Origin: Skermanella aerolata KACC 11604
Lineage (GTDB): Bacteria > Pseudomonadota > Alphaproteobacteria > Azospirillales > Azospirillaceae
DNA: 64,000 nt
Assembly (NCBI RefSeq): GCF_000936425.1
Contig: NZ_AVFK01000011.1
Coordinates: 62,001 to 126,000, forward strand
Reading direction: 5' to 3'
Shown one piece after another: positions 45,455 to 53,242 of this stretch. The notes below the pieces were generated by a model. The model searched no databases. It was not told where the DNA came from and saw only the letters and a list, made by a program, of their open reading frames with translations. Position 1 is the first letter of the stretch. Every line of letters starts with the position of its first letter. The position numbers and the translations under genes were made by a program.

Positions 45455-46873
45455 TTACCTGAAGAAACCGAATACGTTGAGCGCGGTGTAGATGCCGAGC
45501 AGAACGATGGCGACGCTGCTGACGACCAGGACGGCGTTGAACAGGCCGCCGCCGTAGATGCGAGGGTCCGTTTCGGTCTTGCGCAGATACCAGACCGCCA
45601 CGACGACGCCGAGCAGGAAGACGCCGGTCATCACGCCGCCTGCCTGGACCATCAGGACCGGCGACTGGATGAACAGATACGCCGCACCCCAGATGATCGG
45701 GAGCGCCACGGTAAAGGCGCGGATCGTGCGCAGGCGCGACTTCGTGTTCTGCCAGTCGATCACGCCGATCACTGACAGGAAGTTGGCGTACATGCGCGCC
45801 CAGCTCGGAACCGCCGCCCACAAGGTCGAACCCAGCACGGCGATGGCGCCGACCAGGAAGATCACGCCCGCCCACTCGCCAAGCGTATCGGTATACATCC
45901 GCGACAGGGTGACGATCATATCGTTGCCCTTCGGCACCAGCCCCTGCGGGTGAAGGACCGACGCTCCCATCAGGAAGAATGCCAGCGTGCCGAAGGTGTA
46001 GATCAGCCAGGACACCAAGGCGTCCTTATACATGACGCTGATCCAGCCGTTGGCGCGCCGCACCCATTCCTCGCTGCCGTCGGCCGGACCGACATACCGG
46101 GCATAGCCTTTCTCGACGCACCAGTAGGTGTAGAAGGTCAGCTCGTCGGCGCCGACGCCGGTGATTCCGAACATCGCGATGGCGGCCCCGATGGCTCCGG
46201 CCGGAATGGCGAAGGTGAGTCCGCTGACGATATCGTTCGCATCGTAGCCATAGGGCGTGAAGGGAAGCCCCAGGGCGATCACGATGGTGGCGATGCTGAA
46301 GACCACGACCAGCAGGACGGCGCCCCGCTCGATCAGGCTGTAGCTGTTGGAGTACAGAAGCGCGATGCTCGATCCCGCCACGATGATCGTCCAGACCGTG
46401 AGCGACATGCCGCTGAACGGATCGCCGCCGATCGGCATCAGAATACTGAACGCCGCGGCGGTTCCCCCGACGATGCCGCCGATCTGAAGGATCTTGGACA
46501 ACGCCATCAGGACCCAGAGCAGGTTGATCCAGCCGACCGGCCCGATCTTCGGCGGCACCTTGTTGTAGCCGGTCAGCGCCGGCTGGCCGGTCGAGATGGT
46601 CCAGCGCGCCAGTTCGACCTGCACCGCCACCTTGACCAGGGTGCTGAAGATGACCATCCAGAGCAGGGCGAAGCCCGCCTGTGCTCCCAGGGTAGTGGTC
46701 GCGATGAGTTCGCCCGATCCGACGATGGACGCGCTGAGGATCAAGCCCGGCCCGAGGTGCTTCAGGCTGTGCTTCCACCCGACGGGCGGCTCCTTGATGC
46801 CTTCCGGGGTAAGGTGATAGGGATCGTCGTCGTCAGCCGCGTAGTTCTCGGCTGCTATCGCATTGGTGCTCAT
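45455..46873 (-). CDS. NRAMP-family-like transporter lacking the canonical metal motif
   Basis: 472 aa with about 11 membrane helices. The first helix reads GPGLILSASIVGSGELIATT, where classic NRAMP proteins have the DPGN metal site, and the sixth-helix region reads AMFGITGVGADELTFYTYWC where MPH is expected. The fold family seems right (position and spacing), but the ligands for Mn/Fe are missing, so the substrate is likely different. It is convergent with the hut/DUF1989 operon and divergent from nnrU. Confidence 0.8.
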   Translation of the reverse strand: MSTNAIAAENYAADDDDPYHLTPEGIKEPPVGWKHSLKHLGPGLILSASIVGSGELIATTTLGAQAGFALLWMVIFSTLVKVAVQVELARWTISTGQPALTGYNKVPPKIGPVGWINLLWVLMALSKILQIGGIVGGTAAAFSILMPIGGDPFSGMSLTVWTIIVAGSSIALLYSNSYSLIERGAVLLVVVFSIATIVIALGLPFTPYGYDANDIVSGLTFAIPAGAIGAAIAMFGITGVGADELTFYTYWCVEKGYARYVGPADGSEEWVRRANGWISVMYKDALVSWLIYTFGTLAFFLMGASVLHPQGLVPKGNDMIVTLSRMYTDTLGEWAGVIFLVGAIAVLGSTLWAAVPSWARMYANFLSVIGVIDWQNTKSRLRTIRAFTVALPIIWGAAYLFIQSPVLMVQAGGVMTGVFLLGVVVAVWYLRKTETDPRIYGGGLFNAVLVVSSVAIVLLGIYTALNVFGFFR

Positions 46874-46967
46874 CGGTTTTTGTGCCCTCCCTTACGGCTT
46901 CTTGGAAAATGCGGCCGCAGCAAGGGAAACGCGGAAACCATAGAATCGATCCGGTCGAGGGGTATGA

Positions 46968-46981
46968 TTGACTCCGGTCAA
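46968..46981. promoter_or_regulatory. DNR/NnrR (FNR-type) box upstream of nnrU
   Basis: TTGACTCCGGTCAA is a perfect TTGAC-N4-GTCAA inverted repeat, close to the TTGAT-N4-ATCAA consensus of FNR and its nitric-oxide-sensing relatives. It ends 59 bp before the nnrU ATG. The Crp/Fnr gene at 47704 is the obvious candidate to bind it. Confidence 0.65.
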
Positions 46982-47040
46982 GGAAATCGACGGCGTGACG
47001 CCCGACACTCCGGCCGATTTTTCACTCCGAAGCGGCTGCC

Positions 47041-47676
47041 ATGGAAACCCTGATCCCCGCAACGCTCTTCATGATCGCCAGCCATGTCGTTCCGGGCGTT
47101 CCGGCAATCCGGTCGAGCCTGATCGACGCATTGGGACGCCGGCTGTTCCTGTCCACCTACTCCGCCGTGTCGATCGCGGCGCTGGTGCTGGTGGTCTGGA
47201 GCTACCGGACGGCCGATCCTGGCCTGTGGTTCTATTTTCCAACTGCCGAGGCCAAGGCCTTCGCCGTCTTGGGCATGCCGGTCCCCCTGTTCCTGCTGGT
47301 CGGCCGGCTAACGACACCTGCGAAAACGGCCGAACCGACCGGCATCTACCGGCTCACCGCAGTGCCCGGCAGCTTCGCGGTCCTGCTCTGGACATCGCTG
47401 CATCTCGCGTCGCTGGGGGGAGCGCGGCAAGTCGTCCTCTTCGCCGGCATGGCCGCGATAGCCCTGTTCTCGCTCATAAAGAACTGGAGCATCGCCAGCC
47501 CGGCTCGGCGCCGTTCCGGAATCCTGCCGTTTTCCGGCATCCTCCGGGGACGCCAGAGCTTCGTCTGGAGCGAGATCGGCTGGAGCCGCCTGCTTCTAAC
47601 GGCTGTTCTATGGGCGGTGCTGCTGTTGCTCCACCCGCTCGTGATCGGCCCGGACCCGCTCGCCTATCTTCATTGA
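47041..47676 (+). CDS. nnrU: NnrU family membrane protein
   Basis: 211 aa with about six hydrophobic segments; begins METLIPATLFMIASHVVPGV and includes VPGSFAVLLWTSLHLASLGG and ENWS-like IKNWSIASPARRRSG. NnrU is a heme/copper-related membrane protein needed for nitrite and nitric oxide respiration in alphaproteobacteria; the exact function is unclear. It may also relate to methyltransferase NnrU-like (MddA) proteins. No nir or nor genes are in this window. Confidence 0.85.
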   Translation: METLIPATLFMIASHVVPGVPAIRSSLIDALGRRLFLSTYSAVSIAALVLVVWSYRTADPGLWFYFPTAEAKAFAVLGMPVPLFLLVGRLTTPAKTAEPTGIYRLTAVPGSFAVLLWTSLHLASLGGARQVVLFAGMAAIALFSLIKNWSIASPARRRSGILPFSGILRGRQSFVWSEIGWSRLLLTAVLWAVLLLLHPLVIGPDPLAYLH

Positions 47677-47703
47677 GCCGGTCAATCCCGTACCGCAGCG
47701 CCG

Positions 47704-48402
47704 TCAATCGTCCTGGCAATAGTCGCGGAGCGCGTCGATGTCCGCGATGGACACCACGGCGCCCTGCACCTCGACGCCGACCGGCTTCAGCTTGGCGAGG
47801 GCTCGCGAGAAGGTTTCCGGCTGGATGCCCAACCTGCGCGCCACCAGGGATTTTTCGACCGGCAGCGTGAACGTCGCGTTCCCCTCGTCTGCCGGACACA
47901 GCTTGAGCAGGAAGCTGGCGACCCGCTGGGGAGCGGACTGGATCTGAAGCTGCTCGATCTGCTGGACCAGGGTGCGCAGGCGCATCGACATCGATCCGAG
48001 CATCGCGAAGGCGGTCCCGACATCGGCCTGGACGCAGCGGGCGAAGGCGTGGGCGGTGATCGATACCACGCGAAGGTCCGTGACCGCCTGCGCACAGACG
48101 GGGAAATTGCCCTGGGCGAACATGGCCGCCTCGGCGAAGGTTTCGCCGGAATTGACCATGGCAACCACCGCTTCCGATCCTTCTCGGTTGATCCGGTACA
48201 GCTTCACCCAGCCTTCCAGCACGACGAAGAATCGGTCCGCGGGATCTCCCTGGACGAACAGGTCGGTGCCGCGCTCGACCGAGCGGATCGTCGCCGTCGC
48301 CATGAGCGAGGCCAGCACCGGCTCCGGCACCTGCTGGAACAGAGGGAGGTTCCGCAGGATCGCCACGTCGCGCGGAGCCATGTCGGCAAGGTTCGTAGCC
48401 AT
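47704..48402 (-). CDS. Crp/Fnr-family regulator, DNR/NnrR-like
   Basis: 232 aa from ATG 48402. Cyclic-nucleotide-like sensor domain (RGTDLFVQGDPADRFFVVLE, GETFAEAAMFAQGNFPVCAQ), long dimer helix (LRTLVQQIEQLQIQSAPQRV) and HTH KSLVARRLGIQPETFSRALA whose E-x-x-SR pattern is that of FNR/DNR readers of TTGAY. The N-terminal four-Cys cluster of FNR is absent, so it is not an oxygen-sensing Fe-S protein; nitric oxide sensing through heme is the likely analogy. An earlier start at 48420 is possible. Confidence 0.88.
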   Translation of the reverse strand: MATNLADMAPRDVAILRNLPLFQQVPEPVLASLMATATIRSVERGTDLFVQGDPADRFFVVLEGWVKLYRINREGSEAVVAMVNSGETFAEAAMFAQGNFPVCAQAVTDLRVVSITAHAFARCVQADVGTAFAMLGSMSMRLRTLVQQIEQLQIQSAPQRVASFLLKLCPADEGNATFTLPVEKSLVARRLGIQPETFSRALAKLKPVGVEVQGAVVSIADIDALRDYCQDD

Positions 48403-48448
48403 ATCGAATCCGCGCTCCATACGGGTTGCCGAAGGCCCTTCATAGCAG

Positions 48449-48784
48449 TCAACGACCCGGCTTGGAATCGCCGGGTTCGGAATCAAGTGAGCGAAACCAG
48501 CCTTCATACGGCGTATTGACCGCCATGTGCCTGTTGTAGTCGGGGGCACCGTCGGTCCACCACACGGGACCGCGCTCGCCCAGCGCCCGTTTCGCCTCGT
48601 CGACGCGGCTTCTCGCCTGCTTCATCGCTTCTGCGTCGCCCTTGGCGTCGCGGACGGACCGCCGGGCCGCCATCAGGTCGCGGACCAGCCGTTCACGCTC
48701 GGCCGGTTCCAGCCGGGGATCGCTCAGGCGCCACAGTCGGCCGCGCACCACGAAATACCGTCCGTCAGGTGTCTGCGGATACAT
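48449..48784 (-). CDS. Conserved hypothetical protein (111 aa)
   Basis: Begins MYPQTPDGRYFVVRGRLWRLS and has an internal helical basic part (VRDAKGDAEAMKQARSRVDE) and a conserved-looking tail GERGPVWWTDGAPDYNRHMA. Soluble, no signal or membrane segment. The sequence style looks like a widespread small proteobacterial protein of unknown function, 46 bp upstream of the Crp/Fnr gene on the same strand. Confidence 0.75.
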   Translation of the reverse strand: MYPQTPDGRYFVVRGRLWRLSDPRLEPAERERLVRDLMAARRSVRDAKGDAEAMKQARSRVDEAKRALGERGPVWWTDGAPDYNRHMAVNTPYEGWFRSLDSEPGDSKPGR

Positions 48785-48797
48785 CCATCGTCATCTT

Positions 48798-49415
48798 TCA
48801 GTCCGAACTGACCCTATCAACCCTCGGCACGGTCCGCCGTTTCCGGGATTCGGCGTCCCAGTGCTCGCGGAGGCGGATCGTCTCCAGCCTGAGGCGGATT
48901 TCCTCCAGCTTGGCGAGGCGCGAGCGCCGTTCGGCAAGGTCGCCTTCGATATGCCTACGGAAATCCGCGACTTCCGGCATCCTCCTGTAGGCGAAGGTTT
49001 CCCAGACGCCGCGAAACGCCTTCACGAACAGATCGCGCGGCCATTCGGCCATCAGTTCGACGTCGAGGTCGAGAGACAGCCCCGTCGGCATTTCGAAGCC
49101 ACGCCGGTTCGCCAAGACCGCCAGCGACGCCAGGACTTCCGCGGGACTGCCGGGTTCCAGGTCGCGCCGGGCCATGTCGAGGGCTGCCGGCAGACCGTCG
49201 GCAAGATCAGCCCGGACCGTTTCCGGCAGGTGGATGCCCGGTTCTTCGTGCCAGGATTCGCTCAAGGCAAGCATCCGCTTCGGCGGCGTTGCGACCGGCG
49301 AGGTCAGCGCCCGTCCGGTGTTCGGCACCAGCCTTACCGGGCGCGCCGGACGGATTCCCGCTCCGGCCGGTTCCCTTGCCGCGTGAGGGTTTTGCTCTCT
49401 CGCCTGCACCGTCAT
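48798..49415 (-). CDS. Hypothetical protein of the replication region
   Basis: 205 aa from ATG 49415, which has GAGGGA about 8 bp upstream. Pro/Arg-rich N-terminus (PVRLVPNTGRALTSPVATPP) then a charged helical body (LDLDVELMAEWPRDLFVKAF, VADFRRHIEGDLAERRSRLA). No domain recognised. Its first 209 nt overlap the end of the HTH gene in another frame; starting at M 49274 would cut the overlap to 68 nt. The position next to the HTH and rep genes suggests a plasmid maintenance role. Confidence 0.6.
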   Translation of the reverse strand: MTVQAREQNPHAAREPAGAGIRPARPVRLVPNTGRALTSPVATPPKRMLALSESWHEEPGIHLPETVRADLADGLPAALDMARRDLEPGSPAEVLASLAVLANRRGFEMPTGLSLDLDVELMAEWPRDLFVKAFRGVWETFAYRRMPEVADFRRHIEGDLAERRSRLAKLEEIRLRLETIRLREHWDAESRKRRTVPRVDRVSSD

Positions 49416-50082
49416 GGCTGTTTCCCTCACGTTCCCGCCTCCATCTTTCCTGATTGGCGAACCAGCCGCGCCACGCGCAGCCGACGTCGATGTAGCGATA
49501 GCCCTTGGCCCGGCAGCCGGTGACGAAGGCCTTGGTCAAGGCTTCCGCGTCGATACCGGGATGCGTTTCGGCGGCCCAGGCAAGATCCTGGGCGCTGGGT
49601 GTCCAGTCGTCCGGGACCGGCTTTGCGACACCGCTAGAAACTCGCTCCGCCTCACGCGGAAGAGAGATTCTTTCTTGAATCGGATGAGTCTGATTCATGT
49701 CATCGCCGTGACAGCCCCTGTCATGCCTAGGACCTGACGAAGCATGTTCTGGCACCGCGTCCGCCGCGATGCCGATCGCGCAAGCTTCGGACGGGACGAT
49801 CCGGTACAGGCATGACCGCAGCCCGCCGTCGCCGCGCAGGCGGCGGGTGCGTTCGATCAGGCCCAGTTGTTCGAGCCGGTTCAGGACCTTGATGATCCAG
49901 GGCCGCGACCGCTTCAGCCGTGCGGCAAGGGTCGATTGGCTGGGCCAGCACAGCCCGGCCTTGTCTTGGTATGTCGAGAGGCAAGCCAGCAGCGCGAACT
50001 CGTCCACCCCGACATCGGGATTGAACAGCCATTCGGCGCGCACGACTCCCCAACGACCTGAAATCCCTTCCGGTGACTCCAT
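49207..50082 (-). CDS. Helix-turn-helix protein of the replication region
   Basis: 291 aa from ATG 50082 (GGAGAG 5 bp upstream). A winged-helix part lies at residues 12-85 (AEWLFNPDVGVDEFALLACL, CWPSQSTLAARLKRSRPWII, LNRLEQLGLIERTRRL), followed by a second region with WAAETHPGIDAEALTKAFVT and YIDVGCAWRGWFANQERWRR that resembles replication-associated proteins. The last 70 residues are Gly/Arg/Lys-rich and overlap the next gene. Likely a plasmid-replication or partition regulator; an operator-like palindrome is 53 bp upstream. Confidence 0.7.
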   Translation of the reverse strand: MESPEGISGRWGVVRAEWLFNPDVGVDEFALLACLSTYQDKAGLCWPSQSTLAARLKRSRPWIIKVLNRLEQLGLIERTRRLRGDGGLRSCLYRIVPSEACAIGIAADAVPEHASSGPRHDRGCHGDDMNQTHPIQERISLPREAERVSSGVAKPVPDDWTPSAQDLAWAAETHPGIDAEALTKAFVTGCRAKGYRYIDVGCAWRGWFANQERWRREREGNSHDGAGERAKPSRGKGTGRSGNPSGAPGKAGAEHRTGADLAGRNAAEADACLERILARRTGHPPAGNGPG

Positions 50083-50134
50083 GGGTCTCTCCGTCGTTCG
50101 ATGCTTCGACGACGACGGGCAAAACTCCATCGTT

Positions 50135-50156
50135 GTGGGAAACTGGCATTTCCCAC
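50135..50156. promoter_or_regulatory. Operator-like palindrome GTGGGAAA-N6-TTTCCCAC
   Basis: Perfect 8 bp arms, 53 bp upstream of the HTH gene start on the minus strand. Possible autoregulatory site of the HTH protein. Confidence 0.45.
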
Positions 50157-50237
50157 TTGTTCTGGAGTCCGGATTGGCGGTACGGTCAAAGCGTCAACTG
50201 TAGCCGTATGCCGGGTCCGTCCCGTCGTTTCGGTTCA

Positions 50238-50276
50238 CGGAAGAGCTCGCCCTGGCAGGCGGGCTCTTTCCGTTTT
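50238..50276 (+). terminator. Rho-independent terminator inside the origin region
   Basis: Long hairpin (left arm 50238-50251, right arm 50258-50272, one bulge and one G-T pair) followed by TTTT at 50273-50276. It points along the plus strand, although no plus-strand gene lies upstream, so it may end a short untranslated RNA starting near 50100-50200. Confidence 0.65.
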
Positions 50277-50455
50277 CACAGGGCACTGCCCTAATCCATT
50301 GTCAGCTTTCGCTAATTTCGCCTTTCGCTTCCTGGCTTCCGGCTTGGTTTCGGGCCAAGTTTCCGGATAGATCGTCCGAAGGGCCGCGCCGGATGGCTGG
50401 ACCTTCGTCGGCTACACTCCAACGCCCTTCGCCATCCCGAGTCAAACGCCAGCCC

Positions 50456-50579
50456 TGTAGGTTTGAGAGTCGGCTATGTGGGTTTGAAGGGCGGATCGGT
50501 GGGTTTACGGGGCGGATGTGTCGGTCTGCGGGGCGCGTCCGGTAGGTTTCAGGGGCATTTGTGTGGGTTTGCGGGGCGA
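50456..50579 (+). repeat. Iteron array, six direct repeats of about 18 bp
   Basis: Copies start at 50456, 50477, 50498, 50519, 50541 and 50562. Consensus TGTGGGTTTGCGGGGCGG with variation; each pair is 21 or 22 bp apart, two DNA turns. Such same-face repeats bind Rep monomers at iteron plasmid origins. Confidence 0.85.
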
Positions 50580-50850
50580 GTGACTCCTGCTGCCGTCCTT
50601 CGACGCCGACCCGCGGCCTTCCCGATTCTGCGAATCGATGGAGCGGAGGCTGCAAACCCTGTCCTGAGTCGGCGCCGACAGGCAGGACCGTGTTCGGAGG
50701 CTGTGAAAGCCCCGAGCCCAGGGCGCGTATCCGCCCTTGGAACCTACCGACTCCGCGCGCGCCAGGCCCGGCGAGTCGCCTGAAACTCCCTGGAAAGCCA
50801 GCTTGGCCCTCGATCGGGCACTCGGGCATCTCCTCGAAGGCGTCAGGTCC

Positions 50851-50868
50851 TGTGGGTTGGTGGGGCGG
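50851..50868 (+). repeat. Isolated iteron-like site
   Basis: TGTGGGTTGGTGGGGCGG, 272 bp beyond the last iteron of the array, same orientation. Confidence 0.6.
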
Positions 50869-50908
50869 ATGAGTCCGAGGACCCTCAATCCCGGTTCGAT
50901 CCCGGCCG

Positions 50909-50971
50909 ATCCGACCACCGCCCCTGAAACCCACAGAACTGCCCGGTGGGTTTCAGGGGCGGTGGTCGGAT
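50909..50971. promoter_or_regulatory. 26 bp inverted repeat of iteron half-sites, rep operator
   Basis: Perfect 26 bp arms (50909-50934 and 50946-50971) with an 11 bp spacer. Each arm contains one iteron (minus strand 50918-50935, plus strand 50945-50962). It lies 47 bp before the rep-like start. In pPS10- and R6K-type plasmids Rep dimers bind such inverted sites to repress rep. Confidence 0.75.
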
Positions 50972-51018
50972 TTGGGCTATCACCACATTGGCGTTTGGGT
51001 CATTTATGACAGGCGGAA

Positions 51019-52152
51019 GTGGTGAAGGCGCGTTTAGTGGATCAGGGAGCGGCGGCGGTGACGACGGAAGGCAAACAGCACGTTCTCCAGTTCGTTATCT
51101 TCGAGGAGGAGGATCCTCGGCACACGAAGATGGTGGCGCTCTACGATCTGGCGCCCCGGTTCGTCTTCGACACCAACGGCGACGAGGACGGCCAGAGGAA
51201 GCTGATCGAGCGGGAATTCTCCTTCGCCGGCAAGCGCTACCGCATCACGATCAAGCCGACCGTCATGAAGGACGAGGACGGCACGCTCCGCACCCGCTAT
51301 CCGGGCGAGCGGGAGCAGATCGTCGAGGAAGTGATCCGCCGCCTGGCCGCCGAGAAGGGCAGGCTGAGCCTTCAGGACAGCAAGGTGCGTTTCCCGTTCT
51401 CGCTCTACGAGGTTCGGGAGGAACTGGCCCGCGTCAAGCACAGCTACAACACGTCCGAGATCAAGCAGGCCATCCTGATCCTGAACGAGTGCCCCGTCGG
51501 CATCCACGCGCTGGAAGACAGCAAGCGCCTGCTGTCCGCGTCGGCGTTCCCCGTGATCGGCATGCGGACGCGGAACGACAGCGACGATGCCGAGACCTTC
51601 GTGGAATTCAACCCGATGGTGGCCGACGCGATCCGGCGCCTCGCCTTCCGCCAAGTCAGCTACGAGTTGCTGATGGAGATCCGCGACCCGATCGCCCGCT
51701 GGCTCTACAAGCGGCTTCACCAGGAGATCGCCAGCAACGGCCGCGACGTCCAGCAGATGCTCGCCACCGAGATCCGGCGCGATTCGGGCATGGCCGTCTG
51801 GAAGAAGACCCGCAGCATGCTGGCGCGCGTGCGCCGGGCGGTCGAAGTGCTTCAGGAACGAGGGCTGTTGGCGGAGGTCGAGTGCGAGGACCAGATGGTC
51901 GCCCGCCGCAAGGACGATATCCTGTTCGTGATGAAGCCTTCCGCCGAGATGATGCGGGAGGTCCAGCGCGCCAACCGTCAGGTCGAGGACGACGCGTCGG
52001 AATACGCCCGGCTGTCGGGAGATTCGGGCACCGACGAGTTCCGCCCGGTCGAGCGGGAAGACCTCAACGAACTGCGCAACGACCGGCGGCGTCGGCGGTT
52101 CGGCGTGGTCGAGAGTGCGCCACGGATCGCCGCAGCCGCCAAGGTGGGCTGA
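51019..52152 (+). CDS. Plasmid replication initiator-like protein
   Basis: 377 aa from GTG 51019 (GTG 51022 also possible; AGGCGGAAG just upstream). Two winged-helix-like parts are plausible: residues 110-190 (FPFSLYEVREELARVKHSYN, TSEIKQAILILNECPVGIHA) and 215-310 (RQVSYELLMEIRDPIARWLY, RDSGMAVWKKTRSMLARVRR, EVLQERGLLAEVE). This two-domain plan, together with iterons and operator directly upstream, supports a Rep initiator; it is not RepC of the repABC type. No parA or parB is in the window. Confidence 0.75.
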   Translation: MVKARLVDQGAAAVTTEGKQHVLQFVIFEEEDPRHTKMVALYDLAPRFVFDTNGDEDGQRKLIEREFSFAGKRYRITIKPTVMKDEDGTLRTRYPGEREQIVEEVIRRLAAEKGRLSLQDSKVRFPFSLYEVREELARVKHSYNTSEIKQAILILNECPVGIHALEDSKRLLSASAFPVIGMRTRNDSDDAETFVEFNPMVADAIRRLAFRQVSYELLMEIRDPIARWLYKRLHQEIASNGRDVQQMLATEIRRDSGMAVWKKTRSMLARVRRAVEVLQERGLLAEVECEDQMVARRKDDILFVMKPSAEMMREVQRANRQVEDDASEYARLSGDSGTDEFRPVEREDLNELRNDRRRRRFGVVESAPRIAAAAKVG

Positions 52153-52186
52153 GGGGACCCGGCTCCTCCCCGTCACGCCTCGCCCG

Positions 52187-52504
52187 TCACGATCCGAGCG
52201 ATAGGACGCGCGTCAGCAGGACGTAGTCGGATTCGAAGACCATCAGCGCCACCAGGACCAGCAGCAGCAGAGGCGGCAGCAGGATGACGTAGCGAAGCAC
52301 CAGCCGTTCCCATTGCAGATGCATGAATACGGCGACGATCAGTCCCGCCTTCAGCAGCATGAAGATGATTATCAGGAACCAGCGCAGGTATCCCTGAACG
52401 TGAAAATAATCCACCAGATAGGACAGCGTGCTGAGGACGAACAGTAATCCCCATACCTTCAGGTAAACCCCGATCGGATGGCTCTGATTCTCGGCGTGAT
52501 CCAT
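52187..52504 (-). CDS. Cytochrome c oxidase subunit IV family protein
   Basis: 105 aa with three membrane helices (VWGLLFVLSTLSYLVDYF, FLIIIFMLLKAGLIVAVFMH, VILLPPLLLLVLVALMVFES). Matches the prokaryotic subunit IV (CyoD-like) family that accompanies oxidase subunit III. Last gene of the cox operon, 9 bp after subunit III. Confidence 0.85.
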   Translation of the reverse strand: MDHAENQSHPIGVYLKVWGLLFVLSTLSYLVDYFHVQGYLRWFLIIIFMLLKAGLIVAVFMHLQWERLVLRYVILLPPLLLLVLVALMVFESDYVLLTRVLSLGS

Positions 52505-52513
52505 GGCGTCCTC

Positions 52514-53212
52514 TCACCACAGGTAAAAGAAGGCGAAGATGAAGACCCAGACCAGATCGACGAAATGCCAGTACAGTCCGGCGATCTCGACGATCTGATA
52601 ATTGCCCTTCCGCTCGTAGTCGCCGCGGGCGACCTTCAAAGCCACGACCGAGAGGTAGATCACGCCGGCCGAGACATGGAGGCCGTGGAAGCCGGTGATC
52701 ATGAAGAAGGTCGAGCCGAACTGCGCCGCACCGAACGGGTTGGCCCATGGCCGGACGCCTTCGGAGATCAGCTTGGTCCACTCGAAGGCCTGCATGCCGA
52801 CGAAGGTGGCCCCCAGCGCCGCCGTTGCCAGCATGAGCGCTGCCGTTCGGGCGCGGTCGCGCCGGTATGCGAAGTTGACCGCCATCGCCATGGTGCCGCT
52901 GCTGCTGATCAGGACGAAGGTCATGATGGCGATCAGGATGAGCGGGATATGCGCACCGCCGATGGTCAGGGCGAAGACCTCGCTCGGGTTCGGCCATGCC
53001 ACGGTGTTCGACATCCGGACCGACATGTAGGACGTCAGGAAACACCCGAAGACGAAGGTGTCGCTGAGAAGGAAAAGCCACATCATGGCTTTTCCCCAGG
53101 GGACGTTCCTGAACGCCTTCCGGTCCGCGGAAAGGTCCGTGACGATCTCCTGCCAGCCTTCGGCCTGGGCCGAGGGGCCGGCGGTATATCCGGCAGTCCC
53201 TTGATGAGCCAT
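52514..53212 (-). CDS. coxC: Cytochrome c oxidase subunit III
   Basis: 232 aa with about five or six membrane helices. Signatures: MMWLFLLSDTFVFGCFLTSY, FEWTKLISEGVRPWANPFGA, FFMITGFHGLHVSAGVIYLS and the terminal IAGLYWHFVDLVWVFIFAFF. Supports stability of the aa3-type oxidase. Second of two subunit III-like genes in the operon; this is the more canonical one. Confidence 0.93.
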   Translation of the reverse strand: MAHQGTAGYTAGPSAQAEGWQEIVTDLSADRKAFRNVPWGKAMMWLFLLSDTFVFGCFLTSYMSVRMSNTVAWPNPSEVFALTIGGAHIPLILIAIMTFVLISSSGTMAMAVNFAYRRDRARTAALMLATAALGATFVGMQAFEWTKLISEGVRPWANPFGAAQFGSTFFMITGFHGLHVSAGVIYLSVVALKVARGDYERKGNYQIVEIAGLYWHFVDLVWVFIFAFFYLW

Positions 53213-53242
53213 GCCTCAACTCCCCGGTTCTGGCTTCCGCCG

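Larger units (their letters stand above)
50083..51018. other. Putative replication origin (oriV) region, 936 bp
   Basis: No coding gene accepted. In order: an 8+8 bp palindrome (50135-50156), a plus-strand terminator (50238-50276), six iterons spaced 21-22 bp (50456-50579), an unrepeated GC-rich stretch, an isolated iteron-like site (50851-50868), and a 26 bp inverted repeat built from opposed iterons (50909-50971) just before the rep-like gene. This is the plan of iteron-controlled plasmid origins. No clear AT-rich unwinding tract or perfect DnaA box was found. Confidence 0.75.

Noticed and set aside
50272-50281. DnaA box at GTTTTCACA
   Set aside because: Two mismatches to TTATNCACA and it overlaps a terminator tail.
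50456-50579. Possible CRISPR array
   Set aside because: Repeats are 18 bp at 21-22 bp spacing with almost no spacers; the pattern is that of iterons, and no cas genes are present.
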